From assembly GCA_028098005.1 (NCBI GenBank), contig JAOHFM010000033.1, forward strand, positions 1 to 16,725: DNA of 16,725 bases, given 5' to 3'. The notes beneath the pieces are model-generated. The model saw only the letters and a program-made list of their open reading frames with translations, had not been told where the DNA came from and made no database searches. The stretch is from Psychrosphaera sp. GTDB taxonomy: Bacteria > Pseudomonadota > Gammaproteobacteria > Enterobacterales > Alteromonadaceae. The translations under genes and the position numbers were made by a program. Below, piece after piece: positions 13,491 through 16,725 of the stretch. Each line of letters starts with the position of its first letter. Position 1 is the first letter of the stretch.

Positions 13491-14338
13491 TAACCCTTAT
13501 CTGACGGAGTCGATTGTGTCCAGTTGGCACTGCGTTTATCAAAGAAAGCGGTTAAGCCTTCTTGGCCTTCTTCCGATACTCTTATTGCTGCTATACGTTG
13601 GCTTGTATCGTCAATTAACGCTGCACCTTGTTCTAAACCTTGGCTGGAGGCATCAAAGTTTTGCACATCAAACACCAATTTTTTTGCCGCCTTCATTGCA
13701 ACAGGACCATTGGATATCAAGGCGCCAATCATAGCTTCTACTTGATCGTCCAATTGCTCTAATGAGGTAACTTCGCTCACTAAATTAAGTTGTTTTGCTG
13801 CTTCTGCCGAAAAACGTTCCGCCGTTTGGAAGTAACGACGTGACGCGCGAGCGCCAATGGCATCAACTACATAAGGGCTTATCGTGGCAGGAATTAAACC
13901 GAGTTTGACTTCGCTTAAACAAAAGCTTGCTCGGTCGGACGCAACGGCCATGTCACAACAAGCTACTAAACCAACGGCACCACCAAAAGCAGCACCTTGT
14001 ACTTTGGCAATTGTTGGAATAGACATGAAGTTAAGTACACGCAACATTTCAGCTAAGGCTTTGGCATCTTGCAGGTTCTCTTCATATGAATAACCGGCCA
14101 TACGTTTCATCCAGGCTAGGTCAGCGCCGGCACTAAAGCTTTTGCCGTTAGACGCCAGCACTAGGACTCTTGCTTCTGAGTTTTGTTCAATAGCTTGAAA
14201 GGCAGCGGTTAAATCACTGATAACGGCGTCGTCAAAGGCATTATGTTTTTCAGGGCGGTTAAGGGTAACCGTTGCTACGCCGCGCTCATCAATAGAGCTA
14301 AGTACGGCTTGCACGTTTTCAATTGCATTAGAATTCAT
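13490..14338 (-). CDS. liuC: 3-methylglutaconyl-CoA hydratase (enoyl-CoA hydratase family)
   Basis: This 282-aa crotonase-fold enzyme is expected to hydrate 3-methylglutaconyl-CoA to HMG-CoA. The CoA/oxyanion-hole segments are FSAGADLAWM (about 68-77) and GAAFGGAVG (115-123), and the catalytic acid is E143 in SEVKLGLIP. The first glutamate of rat crotonase is not conserved at the GLVACCD position, which I believe is normal for LiuC/GnyH-type proteins. A strong GGAGG lies seven bases before the ATG. It sits 14 bp after liuB and overlaps liuD by one base, so context supports the specific assignment within a broad family. Confidence 0.93.
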   Translation of the reverse strand: MNSNAIENVQAVLSSIDERGVATVTLNRPEKHNAFDDAVISDLTAAFQAIEQNSEARVLVLASNGKSFSAGADLAWMKRMAGYSYEENLQDAKALAEMLRVLNFMSIPTIAKVQGAAFGGAVGLVACCDMAVASDRASFCLSEVKLGLIPATISPYVVDAIGARASRRYFQTAERFSAEAAKQLNLVSEVTSLEQLDDQVEAMIGALISNGPVAMKAAKKLVFDVQNFDASSQGLEQGAALIDDTSQRIAAIRVSEEGQEGLTAFFDKRSANWTQSTPSDKG

Positions 14339-14352
14339 AATCGAACCTCCAA

Positions 14353-15963
14353 TTACATTCTAAAGACACCAAACTTGGTGTCCTCAATTGGTGCATTTAA
14401 CGACGCTGATAAAGCTAATCCAACTGTCATACGGGTTTGTGCTGGGTCAATAATGCCATCATCCCATAAACGGCCAGAGGCATAATAAGGGTGACCTTGC
14501 TTTTCGTATTGATCCGCAATTGGCTTTTTAAACTCGGCTTCTTGCTCTTCAGTCCATGTTTCGCCACGACGAGCCATGCCGTCTTTGGTTACTTGTGCCA
14601 TTACGCCTGCAGCTTGTTCGCCACCCATTACTGAGATGCGAGAGTTTGGCCACATCCACATCATCGTTGGGTCGTAGGCACGGCCACACATGCCGTAGTT
14701 ACCGGCACCATAAGAACCACCAATTAATACAGTAAACTTAGGTACCTTGGCACAAGACACCGCCATAACCATTTTTGCGCCATGCTTAGCGATACCTTGA
14801 TGTTCATATTTTTTACCAACCATAAAGCCAGTAATGTTCTGTAGGAACAACAAAGGGATTTTTCGCTGTGAACACAATTCAATAAAGTGTGCGCCTTTTT
14901 CGGCAGACTCAGAAAATAAAATACCGTTATTGGCAACAATACCAACCGGGTTACCAAAAATGCGGGCAAAACCACAAACCAATGTTGCACCGTAATGTTG
15001 TTTGAATTCGTCAAAGTCAGAACCATCAACGATACGAGCGATAACTTCTTTAACATCAAAAGGCTTTTTCAAGTCAGTACCAACAATGCCATAAAGCTCT
15101 TTTTCGTCGTAAAGTGGTTCTTCTGAAGGTTTTGTATCAAGGACTTGAAGGTTTTTATTGCGGTTGGTTCTGGCAATACAGCTACGAGCAATTTGTATAG
15201 CGTGCTCGTCATTTTGAGCGTAATGATCCGCAACACCTGAAATTTTACAGTGTACGTCCGCGCCGCCCAATTCTTCGGCTGACACTTCTTCGCCAGTTGC
15301 CGCTTTAACTAACGGAGGACCCGCTAAGAAAATCGTCCCTTGCTCTTTTACAATAATGCTTTCATCGGCCATTGCGGGTACATAAGCACCACCTGCGGTA
15401 CAAAGGCCCATAACCACAGCAATTTGCGGAATGCCCTTTGCCGACATATTCGCTTGGTTAAAGAAGATACGGCCAAAATGGTTTTTATCAGGGAATACAT
15501 CGTCTTGCTGAGGTAGGTTAGCGCCACCAGAGTCAACCAAATAAATACATGGAAGGTGACAACGCTCGGCAATTTCTTGGGCACGTAAATGCTTTTTAAC
15601 GGTTAGCGGGTAATAAGTCCCGCCTTTTACCGTAGCGTCGTTACCAATGATCATACATTCAACGCCAGACACTCGGCCTATGCCGGCCACAACACCCGCA
15701 CAAGGTGTGTAATCATCGTATACGTCAAAACCAGCAAATTGACCTACTTCTAAAAAGGCTGAGCCTGGGTCAATTAGTTTTTCAATACGGTCACGAACAA
15801 AGAGTTTTCCGCGTGACTCATGGCGAGCTTTGGACTTCTCACCACCACCTAATTTAATTTTATTTACGTTTTGTTGAACATCATCAACAACCGCTTGCAT
15901 GGCATTTTGCTTGTCCAAAAATTCTTGCGAGCGAGGATTTACCTTACTTGTAATCTTAGCCAT
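14353..15963 (-). CDS. liuB: 3-methylcrotonyl-CoA carboxylase, carboxyltransferase (beta) subunit
   Basis: This 536-aa carboxyltransferase transfers carboxyl from biotin on LiuD to 3-methylcrotonyl-CoA. N- and C-terminal crotonase-like carboxyltransferase halves are visible: [16 protein letters not shown] and AGIGRVSG early, [15 protein letters not shown] in the middle, and [15 protein letters not shown] followed by [17 protein letters not shown] late. The length matches MCC beta rather than the slightly shorter propionyl-CoA carboxylase beta. The start at 15963 has a modest GAAGA upstream. It is separated from liuA by 97 bp holding a hairpin and followed closely by liuC. Confidence 0.96.
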   Translation of the reverse strand: MAKITSKVNPRSQEFLDKQNAMQAVVDDVQQNVNKIKLGGGEKSKARHESRGKLFVRDRIEKLIDPGSAFLEVGQFAGFDVYDDYTPCAGVVAGIGRVSGVECMIIGNDATVKGGTYYPLTVKKHLRAQEIAERCHLPCIYLVDSGGANLPQQDDVFPDKNHFGRIFFNQANMSAKGIPQIAVVMGLCTAGGAYVPAMADESIIVKEQGTIFLAGPPLVKAATGEEVSAEELGGADVHCKISGVADHYAQNDEHAIQIARSCIARTNRNKNLQVLDTKPSEEPLYDEKELYGIVGTDLKKPFDVKEVIARIVDGSDFDEFKQHYGATLVCGFARIFGNPVGIVANNGILFSESAEKGAHFIELCSQRKIPLLFLQNITGFMVGKKYEHQGIAKHGAKMVMAVSCAKVPKFTVLIGGSYGAGNYGMCGRAYDPTMMWMWPNSRISVMGGEQAAGVMAQVTKDGMARRGETWTEEQEAEFKKPIADQYEKQGHPYYASGRLWDDGIIDPAQTRMTVGLALSASLNAPIEDTKFGVFRM

Positions 15964-15986
15964 AATTTTATCTTCGTATTCAGGTT

Positions 15987-16034
15987 AACTGGAATAAAAC
16001 AAAGAGGTGTGTTTATCCAACATCTACCTCTTTG
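15987..16034 (-). terminator. Terminator-like stem-loop between liuA and liuB
   Basis: A perfect 9-bp inverted repeat CAAAGAGGT (16000-16008) and ACCTCTTTG (16026-16034) has a 17-nt loop with an inner TGTT/AACA stem. On the - strand it is followed by TTTTATT. Within an operon it may act as a partial terminator or as an mRNA processing/stability hairpin that sets liuA above liuB-E. Confidence 0.55.
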
Positions 16035-16060
16035 CTTTTGTAATTTATTAAAAATAAAAC

Positions 16061-16725
16061 TTAGTTAGATTCGTTGAATAGCTCACGACCAATAAGCATA
16101 CGGCGAATTTCAGATGTACCAGCGCCAATTTCATATAATTTAGCATCACGCAATAAACGTCCCGTTGGGAACTCATTGATGTAGCCGTTTCCGCCTAACA
16201 ACTGAATCGCATCAAGTGCCATTTTTGTTGCTAATTCTGCAGAATATAAAATAACCGCTGCGGCATCTTTACGAGTTGTTTCGCCACGATCACAAGCTTG
16301 AGCAACGGCATATACGTATGACTTCGCGGCTTGCATGCCGGTATACATGTCAGCAACTTTACCTTGTACAAGTTGGAATTCACCAATTGATTGGCCAAAC
16401 TGTTTGCGGTCATGAATATAAGGAACAACAATATCCATACAGGCATCCATGATGCCTAATGGTCCACCTGATAACACAACACGCTCATAATCTAAGCCAG
16501 ACATTAGTACGCGAACGCCTTTGTTCTCATGGCCAAGAATGTTTTCAGCAGGAACTTCACAGTCTTCAAATACCAACTCACAGGTATTTGAACCACGCAT
16601 ACCTAACTTATCTAGTTTTTGGTGACGAGAGAAACCAGGGTAGTCACGCTCAACAATAAACGCCGTAATGCCTTTTGAACCAGCATTAATATCTGTCTTA
16701 GCGTAAATCACGTAAACGTCAGCGT
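16061..16725 (-). CDS. liuA: Isovaleryl-CoA dehydrogenase, C-terminal part
   Basis: This is the C-terminal 220 or so residues of an FAD-dependent acyl-CoA dehydrogenase that oxidises isovaleryl-CoA to 3-methylcrotonyl-CoA; the N terminus lies beyond the right edge, with frame [11 protein letters not shown] still open. The isovaleryl-specific catalytic Glu is in [15 protein letters not shown], whereas general acyl-CoA dehydrogenases carry theirs near the C terminus. Here that later region reads [20 protein letters not shown], as in isovaleryl-CoA dehydrogenases. The FAD/tetramer helix with [13 protein letters not shown] is also present. It is the first visible gene of the liu operon; any liuR regulator would lie further right. 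Confidence 0.95.
   Translation of the reverse strand, partial: ADVYVIYAKTDINAGSKGITAFIVERDYPGFSRHQKLDKLGMRGSNTCELVFEDCEVPAENILGHENKGVRVLMSGLDYERVVLSGGPLGIMDACMDIVVPYIHDRKQFGQSIGEFQLVQGKVADMYTGMQAAKSYVYAVAQACDRGETTRKDAAAVILYSAELATKMALDAIQLLGGNGYINEFPTGRLLRDAKLYEIGAGTSEIRRMLIGRELFNESN

Overview
The window looks like part of the chromosome of a marine gammaproteobacterium. Candidates are Alteromonadales relatives of Colwellia or Thalassotalea; this is an inference from moderate-to-low GC, the style of integrase and cassettes, and a liu-type leucine degradation operon. It joins two very different regions: the attI-proximal part of a sedentary chromosomal integron (about 1-8564) and a conserved catabolic operon (about 10549 to the right edge and beyond).

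Integron, 1-8564. An apparently intact integron tyrosine recombinase gene (intI, + strand, 7566-8564) lies to the right. The 310-bp leader in front of it holds a candidate LexA box, a candidate cassette promoter Pc reading leftward, and the attI core site. From attI (about 7247-7266) a cassette array runs leftward and leaves the window at base 1. I count 12 cassettes and 11 full attC sites plus one cut by the window edge. Ten cassettes carry genes and two have no convincing ORF. In order from attI they are: double zinc-ribbon protein; small two-TM protein; TM-anchored protein; orfless; small secreted protein; 134-aa unknown; TM-anchored protein with a tandem repeat; SseB homologue; orfless; Phd/YefM-RelE toxin-antitoxin pair; multi-TM protein; EVE/PUA-like protein. 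All lie on the - strand, so they can be read from Pc, except the toxin-antitoxin pair. That pair is inverted and has its own sigma70-like promoter embedded in its attC. Every cassette's first heptamer is the exact complement of the R'' heptamer of its own attC (12 of 12), the signature of IntI-mediated cassette circularisation.

Flank, 8532-10350. A RimJ/RimL-like acetyltransferase gene and an MFS transporter gene overlap by 11 bp as a small - strand operon. The MFS gene converges on intI and their 3' ends overlap by about 33 bp, marking the integron/chromosome boundary.

leucine/isovalerate operon, 10549-16725, - strand. The order is liuA (isovaleryl-CoA dehydrogenase, cut by the window edge), liuB (3-methylcrotonyl-CoA carboxylase carboxyltransferase subunit), liuC (3-methylglutaconyl-CoA hydratase), liuD (biotin carboxylase/BCCP subunit), liuE (HMG-CoA lyase). 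Together they convert isovaleryl-CoA to acetyl-CoA and acetoacetate. liuB to liuE are tightly packed, while a strong stem-loop with a T-rich tail separates liuA from liuB. A probable terminator follows liuE.
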